Made by a program: the position numbers and the translations under genes
Part shown: positions 32,819 to 41,902 of the stretch, piece after piece
How the letters are laid out: every line of letters starts with the position of its first letter
Position numbering within the stretch: position 1 is the stretch's first letter
Assembly (NCBI GenBank): GCA_031386665.1
Contig: JANNCN010000081.1
Span: 34,916 to 98,915 of the forward strand
DNA length: 64,000 bases
Direction: 5' to 3'
From: JANYCG01 sp031386665
GTDB lineage: Bacteria; Pseudomonadota; Gammaproteobacteria; Burkholderiales; Burkholderiaceae_C
The notes under the pieces: generated by a model
The model's input: the letters and a program-made list of their open reading frames with translations, nothing else
Database searches by the model: none
Told to the model about the DNA's origin: nothing

Positions 32819-35358
32819 CCAAGGCACTTTCTCAAACTTTTGAGCACCGACTCGCGCTTGCGAAGCTCAACCAGCGTTTCCTGTGCCGGGGTCTTTTTCT
32901 TGCGGCTGAACATACCCTGCTGCCCGCTCAGGGAGTCATCGGCACTTTGTCCAAACTGGAAGTTGTCCGCGCTGGCATCTTGACGGGCATTTATATCAGC
33001 CCGGTCGCGGTCGCTTTTGTTTTTGGCTTCGGCCTGCGCTTGTTGGCGGGCTTCGGCTTTGGCCTGTTCAGCAATGCGCTCGTCGCGCTCGCGCAATTCT
33101 TCAGGTGTGTAGCTGGTCAGGCCTTCGCTGTCTGGCGTGTTTTCAGCTTGGCGTTGTCCGCTTGGATTTCCCGCATCCCTTGCAGGTAATCTTTGCGATC
33201 CTCTGGCGTCATCCTGTGCAGCTTGACGAACAGCTTCGCCAGATTGGCTCTGACTTTCGGGTCGGTTGGCAGTGGCATCTTGAATTTCCTGTTCGGTGAA
33301 GCCCAAAAACCGCATGGCGTCTTCAGTGCTGGCATTGCTGGGTGCATCCCAATCGATGCCATCATCGTCAAATGTGGGCGTGGTTTTGACATCCAGCATT
33401 TTTGCACGCTCACGCTGTGCATCCTGCTTTGCATCGTACTGCGTTTTTCGGCCTGCCGCCAGTGTGCGCCTGCGCCCAATGCGATTCAGCGCAGCATTCA
33501 CCTGATCATCATTCAGGCCGCGTGTGTCGAAGCCAATGGCGTTGGCCGCACTTTCCAGTTCAGCACTGACTCTTGCGGTACTCACGGCCTGCGCGGCATC
33601 ACCTTGCAAATTGATAGGTTGAACCGACCCTGGGCTTGTGAGTTCGCGGCGGATCAAGTCATAAGCCAGTTCGGCAGACCCACCCACGCCGCCAGCATCC
33701 GCTTCATCCGCTTGGGTTTGGGTCAAGTAGCCTTGACTGACAAGCGATTCAACCAATTGGTCGGCTCGCAGCCCATTAGCGCGGTACAGCGGCTGGCCGC
33801 CAATGTTGTAAGGCAATGGCATTGCTTTGCCGCCCCGCGTTTGTTGGTTTCGGTCGATTCCTGTGTCGCTGCGTTCGTCTTGGTGAATGCCACCGCGCGC
33901 GGCAATCTCCCGCAAAAAAGGCGACTTTGCATAACTTTTCTCAACTGGTTGGGGCGCATCTTGTTGGTCAACGCCAAGGCGGGCTTTGATGCTGTCTTTC
34001 ACGTCGCCCTGGTAAGCTTTTTCGAAGTCGTCAAAGTTCTGGTTGTCCAGTTCTGTCTGGTTCTCTGGCGACAGATTTTGCTTTTCGTCAAACACTTGCT
34101 GGGGCGGTTTCCAGCCCTCTGCACGCAAGCGCTCAAGCAGATCAGATGGCAACGGTTGTGGCGGCTCTACTTGGCTGCGATTCTCCTGGGCACGGCGGAC
34201 ATCGGCGGTCAGGCCTGTGTCAATGGCAGACTGGCGGGCGTTGTCGGCTTGAAGGAAATCATCCGCGCTCATGGGTCTAACATTGCCTTGCGAATCGGCC
34301 AGCATCACCGCAGGTTTGACGGTCGGGTCAAAACCCAATTGGGGAATTTCTGGCGCCGGTGCCGCCGGTGCAGCTGGGCGTGCTGGGCTGGGCTGTACGC
34401 TTTGAACAAATGGCTGATCAAGGGGCGGCGCAAAAATGGTAGGTGCTTGGTACTCGCCTGCCGCCCGGTCAATTTCTTTGGCAATTTCGCTAATCGGGTC
34501 GTGCATGGCATGTTTGACCGACACCGGGCCACTGACCAAAGCACCTAAAACAGCCCCCAAAGTCGCTTGTTTGCTAGCAGAATTCAAGTCAAGCGGCGCG
34601 TTTTCACCCACATTTTTAGCCAGCGCGTTGGAGAATTCTTCGCCGCCCTCTTGTCCGGCTTCCTTGGCAACAGCCCCCGCCACACCGCGAAAACCCGACA
34701 CGCCCGCCGATTTCTGCGCCATCTTTCGGGCAATCTGTCCCTCCAAGCCCCCGCCCAAAACCTTGCCTAAAACTGCTGAAGCCAGACCCGAGAGCGCCGC
34801 CCCGGTGTACTTGTCGCCAAGGCCCCCATTCACGTCTGTAAAAGTCTCGGCCGCATTTTGAGCGGCACCGGTGCCCACCGCCAACCCGGTGGCTTTGCCT
34901 GTGGTCAACCCGGCCTTGGCCAGTTTGCCAGCCAATCCGACAACACCCATGGGCAAGGCCATGCTACCCACTGTTGACACTCCCATATCAACCACCGCGC
35001 CCGGGTTCTGAACCAAGGCCTCCAGCACGTCGCCAATTCCCTTGTCTGAACCTTGCAACACGGCGTTGATGTTGGCTTTCTCGGAACGCAGAGCGTCAGA
35101 ACCCACCACCTCATCAATCGACTGCATCCCCGACTTCATCGAACCAGACAGCCCGCCGCCCACCGAACCCGCCGTGAACAGCTGCAACAGATCACCGACA
35201 CCCTTGAGGGCAGTCGGGCCGATTTTCAGCGCAGCGGCTGCCGCGTCTCTGGGGTAGTCGGTCAATGCACGGTTGACAGATCTCTTGACAGGTGCAAAGG
35301 TGGCGGACAAAAAGTCATCTGCGCTGGGCGTATCGTTCAGAAAGTCATCGGCCTTCAT
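32815..35358 (-). CDS. Ejection / internal virion protein
   Basis: 847 residues. The N-terminus carries two ADDFL motifs (KADDFLND, SADDFLSA) and a third occurs mid-protein (MSADDFLQAD). A Gly/Ala-rich amphipathic region (LKGVGDLLQLFTAGSVGGGLSG) suggests membrane interaction, then Pro/Gln-rich and acidic disordered stretches with charged helices. Position between the head-tail genes and the appendage genes fits an internal protein released with DNA. No enzymatic motif was seen. The ATG at 35358 overlaps the upstream stop. Confidence 0.72.
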   Translation of the reverse strand: MKADDFLNDTPSADDFLSATFAPVKRSVNRALTDYPRDAAAAALKIGPTALKGVGDLLQLFTAGSVGGGLSGSMKSGMQSIDEVVGSDALRSEKANINAVLQGSDKGIGDVLEALVQNPGAVVDMGVSTVGSMALPMGVVGLAGKLAKAGLTTGKATGLAVGTGAAQNAAETFTDVNGGLGDKYTGAALSGLASAVLGKVLGGGLEGQIARKMAQKSAGVSGFRGVAGAVAKEAGQEGGEEFSNALAKNVGENAPLDLNSASKQATLGAVLGALVSGPVSVKHAMHDPISEIAKEIDRAAGEYQAPTIFAPPLDQPFVQSVQPSPARPAAPAAPAPEIPQLGFDPTVKPAVMLADSQGNVRPMSADDFLQADNARQSAIDTGLTADVRRAQENRSQVEPPQPLPSDLLERLRAEGWKPPQQVFDEKQNLSPENQTELDNQNFDDFEKAYQGDVKDSIKARLGVDQQDAPQPVEKSYAKSPFLREIAARGGIHQDERSDTGIDRNQQTRGGKAMPLPYNIGGQPLYRANGLRADQLVESLVSQGYLTQTQADEADAGGVGGSAELAYDLIRRELTSPGSVQPINLQGDAAQAVSTARVSAELESAANAIGFDTRGLNDDQVNAALNRIGRRRTLAAGRKTQYDAKQDAQRERAKMLDVKTTPTFDDDGIDWDAPSNASTEDAMRFLGFTEQEIQDATANRPESQSQSGEAVRQAAQDDARGSQRLPARDAGNPSGQRQAENTPDSEGLTSYTPEELRERDERIAEQAKAEARQQAQAEAKNKSDRDRADINARQDASADNFQFGQSADDSLSGQQGMFSRKKKTPAQETLVELRKRESVLKSLRKCLG

Positions 35359-36566
35359 CACTTAAACCCAAGTCCAAGCAATTTGGCTTTGGCCTGTTCA
35401 TTGGTCAGATTTCCACTTTGGAAATCAGCTTTAATCTTGTTAGCCGCGTTCATGTCGAGGGCCTTGCCCTTTGAATCTGGCTTGGTGGGTGCGCTTTGAA
35501 CCGACAGTGTCGCCAGTTCGCCGCGGTCGACCGGATCAAATCCGCCAGCCGTCAATGCGTTGTCAACCAGTTTTTGCAGCTTTTCAGGGTTTTTGAGTGC
35601 GCTTGTGCCTGCGTTTTTGATAATGTCTTGAATCACGCGGCCACGGGCCTTGGCAATCGTCGCATCTTCGCCAGAGGTGCCCCGAATCTTATTGGAGCTT
35701 GGCAGGGGTTTGCCAGATTTTCCGGCTTCAAAATCCAACGCGCTCATGCCGTTGTCGATCACCGCGCCCTTTTTCTGCTCCCCATACAGTCCGGCTCGTG
35801 CGCTTGATGCACCCGCTGCCGCGCGGTGCGCCATGGCACCTGCATCCGCATTGCGCCCTTGTGCCGCATTCTCATCGGTTGCAGCCTGACGGAACTTGCC
35901 AAAATTTTGGGCGGGTTGACCCGTCGCATCCATGGCCCCTGTGAAGTTATTACCCACGCCGTACTCATAAAAGTTGTACGCTGGAGCGCCTTTTTGCGCC
36001 ATGTTAGCGAGCGCCAACGCTATTGGGCTCAGGTTGCCATCCAGCACCTGTTGCTGTTGCGCTTGGTCGCGGTAAGTCTCATCGGCTTTGGCCAACCCCT
36101 CGGGAGCCATGTCTTTCACATTGGTGCGGTACGGTGCAAACTGCTTCATCAGCGGTACCAGCGCCTTGACCAGCTCGGACGAAATGACTGGTTGCTGTTT
36201 TATGCCAATCATGGCGTCCGTCTCAGGGTCTCCAGTTGCTGAAGTTGTGGGTTTTGTGCCGCTTAAAAGCTGCTGGCGATAGGCCCGGATTGTTGGAACA
36301 TCGGTGTTGGCTTGCGCAGCCATCAGCAAATCGGCTTCATCAGGCCTGCCAGCAATAATTTGCTGCTCCTGCGCTTCGCCCAGCGCCTTTTGTTTGTGCA
36401 AACCTGCATTGGCATCATGCGCACGCATGGAGGCCAGCGCCTGACCAATGCGGCTTTGCGCCGTTGCGCCGTAGTCTTCGCCCTGCTGAAAAGCATCCTG
36501 CCCGCCCAAGATGGAACTGGCAAGTTTCCCAAGCCCTTGGGACAGCGATTTAGCAGAAATTCTCAT
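35358..36566 (-). CDS. Ejection / internal virion protein
   Basis: 402 residues, mostly helical and charged: MRISAKSLSQGLGKLASSILGG, EDYGATAQSRIGQALASMRAHDA, LRQQ-like helices, and a C-terminal LTNEQAKAKLLGLGFK. Composition and place resemble P22 gp7/gp16/gp20-type DNA-injection proteins. The C-terminal segment (MNAANKIKADFQSGNLTNEQAKAKL) resembles short C-terminal motifs often found in phage proteins. Confidence 0.68.
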   Translation of the reverse strand: MRISAKSLSQGLGKLASSILGGQDAFQQGEDYGATAQSRIGQALASMRAHDANAGLHKQKALGEAQEQQIIAGRPDEADLLMAAQANTDVPTIRAYRQQLLSGTKPTTSATGDPETDAMIGIKQQPVISSELVKALVPLMKQFAPYRTNVKDMAPEGLAKADETYRDQAQQQQVLDGNLSPIALALANMAQKGAPAYNFYEYGVGNNFTGAMDATGQPAQNFGKFRQAATDENAAQGRNADAGAMAHRAAAGASSARAGLYGEQKKGAVIDNGMSALDFEAGKSGKPLPSSNKIRGTSGEDATIAKARGRVIQDIIKNAGTSALKNPEKLQKLVDNALTAGGFDPVDRGELATLSVQSAPTKPDSKGKALDMNAANKIKADFQSGNLTNEQAKAKLLGLGFK

Positions 36567-36575
36567 GGTTCACCC

Positions 36576-37202
36576 TCAATAAGGCACTGCGCCAACGCCG
36601 CCCGGTAGTAACTTCTTGCCGCCCCCAAAGCCCCCGCCCATCGTGGCGCTTCCAATGCCAGACGCCAGCGAACCCAGCGCCCCGTACCACGGCATTTCAA
36701 CGTTGTCGGCATCGTTCTGTGTGGCCCGTGCCAAGTTGCGATTGGTGCCAAAAATGCTGTTCAACTCACTGCCCAGATTGGCAGCGCTTTGGCCTTCGCC
36801 AAGTTGCATCAGGCCAGGCGCACGGGTCTTTGCAATTTCACGCGCCATGGCCGACAAACGCCCACCCTCAGAAATGGCACGCGCGGCTTTGGTCTTGATG
36901 AAGTCTTCCGACGAAGCCGAACCCGTGGTACCAAAATTACCTTGGTTTTCACCAATATCCAAATTGATGCCGTTCAGGGCCATGTCTTCCTTCGATTTCA
37001 TCGAGGCGGCACGGGTGGTTGGGTCGTACAACTCGGCTTGCTGTTGAATCAGTCCCTGCCCCTGTTTGGTGACTGCGGCATCACGTTCGAGCTGCTGGTT
37101 CAGCAACCGCCGCTTTTGGCCTGCCTGATCCTGCGCGGCAGACATTTGCAACAGCGTGCCACCCCCTGAAAGCAGCGCCGGAATGAGAAGTTCTGGCCCC
37201 AT
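36576..37202 (-). CDS. Ejection-type phage protein
   Basis: 208 residues. Hydrophobic N-terminus (ELLIPALLSGGGTLLQMSAAQDQAGQKRRL), helical middle, and a Gly-rich C-terminus (GSLASGIGSATMGGGFGGGKKLLPGG). This arrangement is common in proteins next to internal virion proteins of short-tailed phages. Probably a minor ejected protein. Confidence 0.68.
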   Translation of the reverse strand: MGPELLIPALLSGGGTLLQMSAAQDQAGQKRRLLNQQLERDAAVTKQGQGLIQQQAELYDPTTRAASMKSKEDMALNGINLDIGENQGNFGTTGSASSEDFIKTKAARAISEGGRLSAMAREIAKTRAPGLMQLGEGQSAANLGSELNSIFGTNRNLARATQNDADNVEMPWYGALGSLASGIGSATMGGGFGGGKKLLPGGVGAVPY

Positions 37203-37207
37203 TTGGC

Positions 37208-37858
37208 TTACCTCGCTTGCGAAAGAACGCCGCCAGAGCCTTTATAGGTTCCGTTCGGCATCATGTTGAAAATGCTTTGCTGGCCAGCCTTGATACCTTG
37301 GGCCTGCTGGCTCTTGAGGTAAGTTGCGCCGCTGTTGGCAAACAGGTCGCCCAAAGTCACCCCGTTCGCGTTGGCTTCAGCACTGTTGGCCGCGTTCTGC
37401 ATCTGGTTGATGCCTGAACTGATGGCGCTGCTCTCATCGGTACCGCTGTTGATCGACTGCAACAGACCAAGGCGGGCCGATTCATCGGAAGATTGCAGGT
37501 TGTTTTTGACCGAATCAGCGCGGCCCCCCAAATCAATCAAGCCTTGGTTGTAGGTGCGGTTCAGCAAAGCATTTTGGTTGATGTCTTCGCTGCCGCCGTT
37601 CAGGCCCCGCGCAAACAAGTCAAAACCGGCTTTGCGTTTGGCCTCGCCAAAACCTTCGTCAATTCCGCGCCGTCCAGCCGTGAAAGCGTTGTTCCTCACG
37701 GTCGAATAAAGGGCTTCGCGCCCGGACTTGGCAGCTTCGCCGCCTGCCCCCATGCCAAACGTCTGGTTCAGACGATCACGTGCCGCCTGTTTGTCAGATT
37801 CAATTTTGGCTTGGCGCTCTGAATAGCCGCCATCACCACCACCGCCACCGCCGCCCAT
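37208..37858 (-). CDS. Phage structural / ejection-type protein
   Basis: 216 residues. A Gly-rich start is followed by ERQAKIESDKQAARDRLNQTFG, and helical Asn/Ser-rich sequence with KAGQQSIFNMMPNGTYKGSGGV at the end. The ATG at 37858 follows the neighbour's TAG by two bases; the longer frame to 38017 overlaps that gene and is rejected. Role inferred from neighbours only. Confidence 0.68.
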   Translation of the reverse strand: MGGGGGGGDGGYSERQAKIESDKQAARDRLNQTFGMGAGGEAAKSGREALYSTVRNNAFTAGRRGIDEGFGEAKRKAGFDLFARGLNGGSEDINQNALLNRTYNQGLIDLGGRADSVKNNLQSSDESARLGLLQSINSGTDESSAISSGINQMQNAANSAEANANGVTLGDLFANSGATYLKSQQAQGIKAGQQSIFNMMPNGTYKGSGGVLSQAR

Positions 37859-37860
37859 GG

Positions 37861-38175
37861 CTAGGCTCCCGGCGTAATGTACACGTTGCCCGCGCCACCC
37901 GCAATCAAGCCAAACTGCTTTCCCGCAATCACTTGGGTTCGCAACGGCAAATTGGCCGGCCAATACTGATCTGTGCCATCTGCCACCGCGGTCGGGGCGG
38001 TTGCATAGCGCACCCAAAATGGCACGTCGCCAATCAGAACTACAGGTACAGGCACGCCTGGTGGAAATCCAACAGGCTGTGCAATCACTGCTGACGCCGC
38101 ACTGGCGACGCTGACAATCACTTTTTGCGACTGCCCGCCAGCAAGAACATCAGCGCCCAAATCGTTACCTAACAT
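37861..38175 (-). CDS. Small phage structural protein
   Basis: 104 residues, beta-rich: LAGGQSQKVIVSVASAASAVIAQPVG and GVPVPVVLIGDVPFWVRYATAP, ending AGGAGNVYITPGA. Similar in style to small head-decoration proteins. It overlaps the upstream acetyltransferase-like gene by 7 bp. Confidence 0.65.
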   Translation of the reverse strand: MLGNDLGADVLAGGQSQKVIVSVASAASAVIAQPVGFPPGVPVPVVLIGDVPFWVRYATAPTAVADGTDQYWPANLPLRTQVIAGKQFGLIAGGAGNVYITPGA

Positions 38176-38636
38176 GTTGAATCTCCCATCATTGCAAAAA
38201 CCAAAACACTTTGTCCATTGCTGGCCGCGTGGTGTCGCGTCCCTTCGTGCTCAAACCCCATGGCGCGCGCAAACTTTTCGGCCTGTTTCCAGTCGTCCAG
38301 AACATTGGCCTCGATACGCCGCAACTGATGGCGGGCGTTGGTCAGAACTTTGTTTGCAAAGCGGATGATCTTGCGCCACGAGTGCGGGCTGATACCGTCT
38401 GCAAACACAAGCCAGACGACGCCATACCAAGGCGCGTGAACTGAAATCCCACCCATGGCGACAAACTTTCCATCTTGCAAAAACTGCCATGCAGGGCCAT
38501 CAGACTGCCAGCGATTGAGTGCAAAGGCTTCGCCAGCGGGCGCACCCGACACAAGTGCAATGCAGCGGGCGTCATCCGCTCGAATGCCACCAACGACCGC
38601 CAAGGCTCCTGCCAAGGTCAAAGTCTCAAAGCTCAT
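38169..38636 (-). CDS. GNAT-like (Gp13-type) phage protein
   Basis: 155 residues. It has a GNAT-like layout: DGKFVAMGGISVHAPWYGVVWLVFADGISPHSWRK and the C-terminal RRIEANVLDDWKQAEKFARAMGFEHEGTRHHA, similar to phage acyltransferase-like Gp13 proteins. The Q/RxxGxG/A acetyl-CoA loop is not clear, so activity is uncertain. Commonly encoded beside head-tail genes. Confidence 0.75.
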   Translation of the reverse strand: MSFETLTLAGALAVVGGIRADDARCIALVSGAPAGEAFALNRWQSDGPAWQFLQDGKFVAMGGISVHAPWYGVVWLVFADGISPHSWRKIIRFANKVLTNARHQLRRIEANVLDDWKQAEKFARAMGFEHEGTRHHAASNGQSVLVFAMMGDSTC

Positions 38637-40327
38637 TGCGTCCCCAACAGGTTGAAATAAAAGGTCACAGCGTCAACCTCAAATGCCTCGTCGGCCGCAT
38701 GGCGAAACACGGGCGCAATGGAAGGCGAACACACCTCGACCGGGACTAAATCGCCCGCGCGGGTGTCGCTAGAAATCAATTGGGGAATCGTTTCTTTGCC
38801 CAGGTCGCGCGGGTCGTATTTGAAGCTGACATTGGCTGACCCTCGGAACACGTAGTCCGCGCCATAAACCTGCTTAAGCACACCAGGGCTTTTAGCGTCT
38901 TGAAACGCCATCTGAATTTCAACATTGATCAAGGTGTTTGCATCGGTGTACTGCGACGGGCTGACTTCAAACAGAGAGTCATCCGTGCGCAAATAGACTT
39001 TGCCAGACAGTGCCGTGATCGCCTTGATCTTGATCGGAAAAATGTACTCAGACCAGCAAGAAATCTTGCTGATTTTGGACACCGTGTAAACCCAAACCTT
39101 TGAAAAAGTACCCATGTCCAGCACTGCCCAGTACTGGCCAAACTCTCGAATCCACAAGCCCATTGCAAGCTCAGGATCGGTCAAGGATGCGACAAACTGA
39201 AGATCAGTGTTCACCAGGGGGTCTACCGGGACGCCCGTGTCGTAGTCGTCGATCCTATTGGTTTGGCTCTGCACCATCATCGAGCGAAAGCCAAACGGAG
39301 ACAGAAATATCAAATCGCTGAAAAATGACGCAATCGAAAGAGGCTCCGAAGTGCCTACCCCGTAAAGTCGTTTGGTCAGTGAATTGGTGCTGGGGTCTAC
39401 ATTGACTGTCCAAATTTGAGACGAATCAGGGAACAACACCACCAGCGCATCTTGAAAAGTCCCGCAAGCGACACACTGACTTTTGGTGTCTTGTTGCAAC
39501 GCCACGGGCAAAAACCCCGCGTCACTGGAAGTCGTCCAGTCGCGCACGTTGCCTGCCTTGCAATAGCGAACGGTCTGCCCATCGGGCGACGGCGCAAACA
39601 CCCGGCTTGCTGCTTTGGTCGTACCCACTGTGTTGGGGCAATTCACATCTGAAATGTAGCTGGGCAAGAACACCGCATGGGTACCAGCTTGCGCCCCTGT
39701 GGTGTTGACCACTGGGCCGCCCGGTGTCGCTGAAATTGTGAACGTGTTGGCCGACAACACCGCAAACACGTAGAACAAAGGCCCGGTGATCACGTCGCCC
39801 ACGATTCCAGACACGATGCCCGTTGGCAAAGTGCCTGAAGTGGCAAACGCCATCGAGTCGCCGGGGATTCTGCCGTGATCTGTCCAGGTCACCACGCCGG
39901 GGCTGGCAATAGTGATAGTCACTACCGCTTCGGTTTGGTCGAGGTAGTGGTGCCTGGTCGTGCCGTCCGCATAGCGTGCCACCACAAACAGGTCATTTTG
40001 GAAAATGTCGGCGTAATAGATTCGATCCAACCCGCTAGCACTGGGCTTGTCCAAAACCACGCGGTCAACACCCAAACCTGGCACGACCGGGGCCGTGAAA
40101 GCAGAACCGGAATCCGCAAAGACTTTCAGCCTGCCATTGATGCCTTGAAGTCCAAAGCTTCCCAGCAGCTCGGACGAAACAAGCTTCAGACCGGGCCGCT
40201 TTGCCATCCGCTTGCCTTGCGTGACATAGGCGTTTTTCAACGTCCAAAGCTTGTTGGCCTCCTGGACATTGATCGACAGACGATGGTCAAGGCCGCCTGA
40301 GAAATCCTGGTAGGTGATGGCGGTCAT
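38633..40327 (-). CDS. Tail stabilisation protein (gp10-like)
   Basis: 564 residues, starting TAITYQDFSGGLDHRLSINVQEANKLWTLKNAYVTQGKRMAKRPG, which resembles the start of packaged-DNA stabilisation and tail-hub proteins of short-tailed phages. Beta-rich with repeated pattern (FAPSPDGQTVRYCKAGNVRDW, DALVVLFPDSSQIWTV, LTDPELAMGLWIREFGQYW). It would form the tail hub below gp4-like adaptors. ATGA overlaps on both sides. Confidence 0.78.
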   Translation of the reverse strand: MTAITYQDFSGGLDHRLSINVQEANKLWTLKNAYVTQGKRMAKRPGLKLVSSELLGSFGLQGINGRLKVFADSGSAFTAPVVPGLGVDRVVLDKPSASGLDRIYYADIFQNDLFVVARYADGTTRHHYLDQTEAVVTITIASPGVVTWTDHGRIPGDSMAFATSGTLPTGIVSGIVGDVITGPLFYVFAVLSANTFTISATPGGPVVNTTGAQAGTHAVFLPSYISDVNCPNTVGTTKAASRVFAPSPDGQTVRYCKAGNVRDWTTSSDAGFLPVALQQDTKSQCVACGTFQDALVVLFPDSSQIWTVNVDPSTNSLTKRLYGVGTSEPLSIASFFSDLIFLSPFGFRSMMVQSQTNRIDDYDTGVPVDPLVNTDLQFVASLTDPELAMGLWIREFGQYWAVLDMGTFSKVWVYTVSKISKISCWSEYIFPIKIKAITALSGKVYLRTDDSLFEVSPSQYTDANTLINVEIQMAFQDAKSPGVLKQVYGADYVFRGSANVSFKYDPRDLGKETIPQLISSDTRAGDLVPVEVCSPSIAPVFRHAADEAFEVDAVTFYFNLLGTQ

Positions 40328-40983
40328 ACATCGCGCCCCACCACAGCTGGCCGCGACTCAGGCGCTGGCATCGAATCTCGCCTGAAAATCCGGTTACTTC
40401 CAAAAGACTGCCCTTTGATCGAGGCCAGGAGCACATTCAACTGGCCTTGGTAGTTGGCGGCATCTGGATGCCTGTAGTGCGCCTTGGCATTGGCCAGCGC
40501 GTGCAGAAACACCATTTCATCATCCAGCGTGCAGGCGTCTGTGTTTTGAGTAAATCGACCCAAATCAGCCACGTACCACTGACGGATGGTGTAAATCGCA
40601 TCGGACTTGGGGTACAAAAGAATCTGCGCCAAGCGCTCATAACGACAAGGGTACGACTGCGAATCCATCGTGTTCCAGTGCGCCGTGGTGATGCCTTCGT
40701 CAAGCTCCCGCCACTGTCCGTTGTACACGGTCTCTACGCGCAGAATGCGCCGATTCCTTTGCGCAAGGGCTGGGTAGTCCAGTAGGTTTTGATCGATTCC
40801 AATCGTCTGATCTTCGTATGAAGTCAGGTGTTTCCAGTTTGTGGCTTCGTAAAGTTGCGCTTGCCCGTTGCGCAAGAAGGAGTCAATCGCTGCCTGATTC
40901 GCGCCCCCAGACGCGCCCATGCCTCCCATTCCTAAACGGGCCAAGAGTTCACTGCGCAGGTCTTCAAGGGTGCGAAATGGCAT
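40324..40983 (-). CDS. Head-tail adaptor / tail accessory protein (gp4-like)
   Basis: 219 residues: PFRTLEDLRSELLARLGMG, QAAIDSFLRNGQAQLYEATNWKHL, then YERLAQILLYPKSDAIYTIRQWYVADLGRF and LDDEMVFLHALANAKAHYR. Helical N-terminus and beta region match adaptors between portal and tail hub. It comes just before the gp10-like gene, the order known for P22-type tails. Confidence 0.78.
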   Translation of the reverse strand: MPFRTLEDLRSELLARLGMGGMGASGGANQAAIDSFLRNGQAQLYEATNWKHLTSYEDQTIGIDQNLLDYPALAQRNRRILRVETVYNGQWRELDEGITTAHWNTMDSQSYPCRYERLAQILLYPKSDAIYTIRQWYVADLGRFTQNTDACTLDDEMVFLHALANAKAHYRHPDAANYQGQLNVLLASIKGQSFGSNRIFRRDSMPAPESRPAVVGRDV

Positions 40984-41175
40984 TTACTTGCTGGATTTTG
41001 TGGCTTTTTTGGCTTTTGGCTCGGTGTCCTGATCCGCCTTCCAATCGGCGTAGGGCACTTGAATTCCATCGACCACCACGGTGACAGGAAAGTCAACGGC
41101 AAAACCTGCCGCTTCGTCCTCGCTGCACTCTTTTGGAACCTTAGTGGCCGGGTCTTTTTCAATCACGATGAACAT
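40984..41175 (-). CDS. Small phage protein
   Basis: 63 residues, beta N-terminus (FIVIEKDPATKVPKECSEDE, FAVDFPVTVVVDGIQVPYADW) and a lysine-rich tail (EPKAKKATKSSK). Good RBS (TAAGGAAAAACC). Located between capsid-side and adaptor genes, directly adjoining the adaptor start. Unknown function. Confidence 0.65.
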   Translation of the reverse strand: MFIVIEKDPATKVPKECSEDEAAGFAVDFPVTVVVDGIQVPYADWKADQDTEPKAKKATKSSK

Positions 41176-41184
41176 GGTTTTTCC

Positions 41185-41763
41185 TTAAAGTTCCACGCCA
41201 ATATCGGCGCACAGTTTCAGCAAACCTTCGTTGGGCATCACGCGCAAATCACGAACTTGCGCTGCTTGAGCCCGTTTTTCCTCAAGCGTGGCGTCTTTTT
41301 GTACATCGCCCGGATAACCGAATGCAGCTACCAGAGTGCGCAACTGGCTGTCTGGCAGGTCTTTGAGGACGGGTTTGGGCAAAAGCCGCTCAAATCGACC
41401 CTCTTGAAAACGGCCAAAAACGTTTTCCACCCAGGGCATCTTGACCTCGGGGTGCATGCCGTACACGTCGATCAGCCGTTGGTACTCGCTGGCCGGGTCG
41501 CCAGCAAAAATAAAGCCCAGCCCCAGCGTTTCAGATGGACGAAAAATGGTGTCCTGCACTTTGTTGTGCGGCAACATATTGGCACCAATTTTTGGTTTGT
41601 AGCCTTCATCCAACTTGGATGCGTCCACATCCAGCACATTGCCAGCGTCGTGGATTGCCTCAAGCAAGGGCCGCTCATGTGCCCAAATAACGACAGGCGT
41701 AAGCTCTGTCATGTCTCGTTTGATCAAAAGCTGGATGCGGGTTGAAAAATTTTTGGCGGCCAT
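41185..41763 (-). CDS. Phage head-module protein
   Basis: 192 residues. Acidic and helical, with ARN-type segments (LIKRDMTELTPVVIWAHERPLLEAIH, ETLGLGFIFAGDPASEYQRLIDVYG) and a charged C-terminus. Not recognised. It sits between the coat and adaptor genes with a strong RBS (AAGGA), where capsid-stabilising or head-completion proteins are found. 139 bp of untranslated sequence separates it from the coat gene. Confidence 0.65.
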   Translation of the reverse strand: MAAKNFSTRIQLLIKRDMTELTPVVIWAHERPLLEAIHDAGNVLDVDASKLDEGYKPKIGANMLPHNKVQDTIFRPSETLGLGFIFAGDPASEYQRLIDVYGMHPEVKMPWVENVFGRFQEGRFERLLPKPVLKDLPDSQLRTLVAAFGYPGDVQKDATLEEKRAQAAQVRDLRVMPNEGLLKLCADIGVEL

Positions 41764-41902
41764 TTGAAATCCTTTTTGTAAGTGGCGGAAGTCTCAAAAA
41801 AGGGGTGGCCCAAACCAGCCCCAAAACCAGCCAACGCCGCCGCGCTGGCTTGGCAACTGCTTAACCTTGGGCAGGAGTCAAGACCCGCGCCCAAGTGGTC
41901 CA

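Noticed and set aside
33193..34548. 451-residue plus-strand open frame inside the ejection-protein gene
   Set aside because: Antisense shadow of a gene in phage-typical order; composition is Cys/Phe/Arg-rich noise and there is no RBS or family match.
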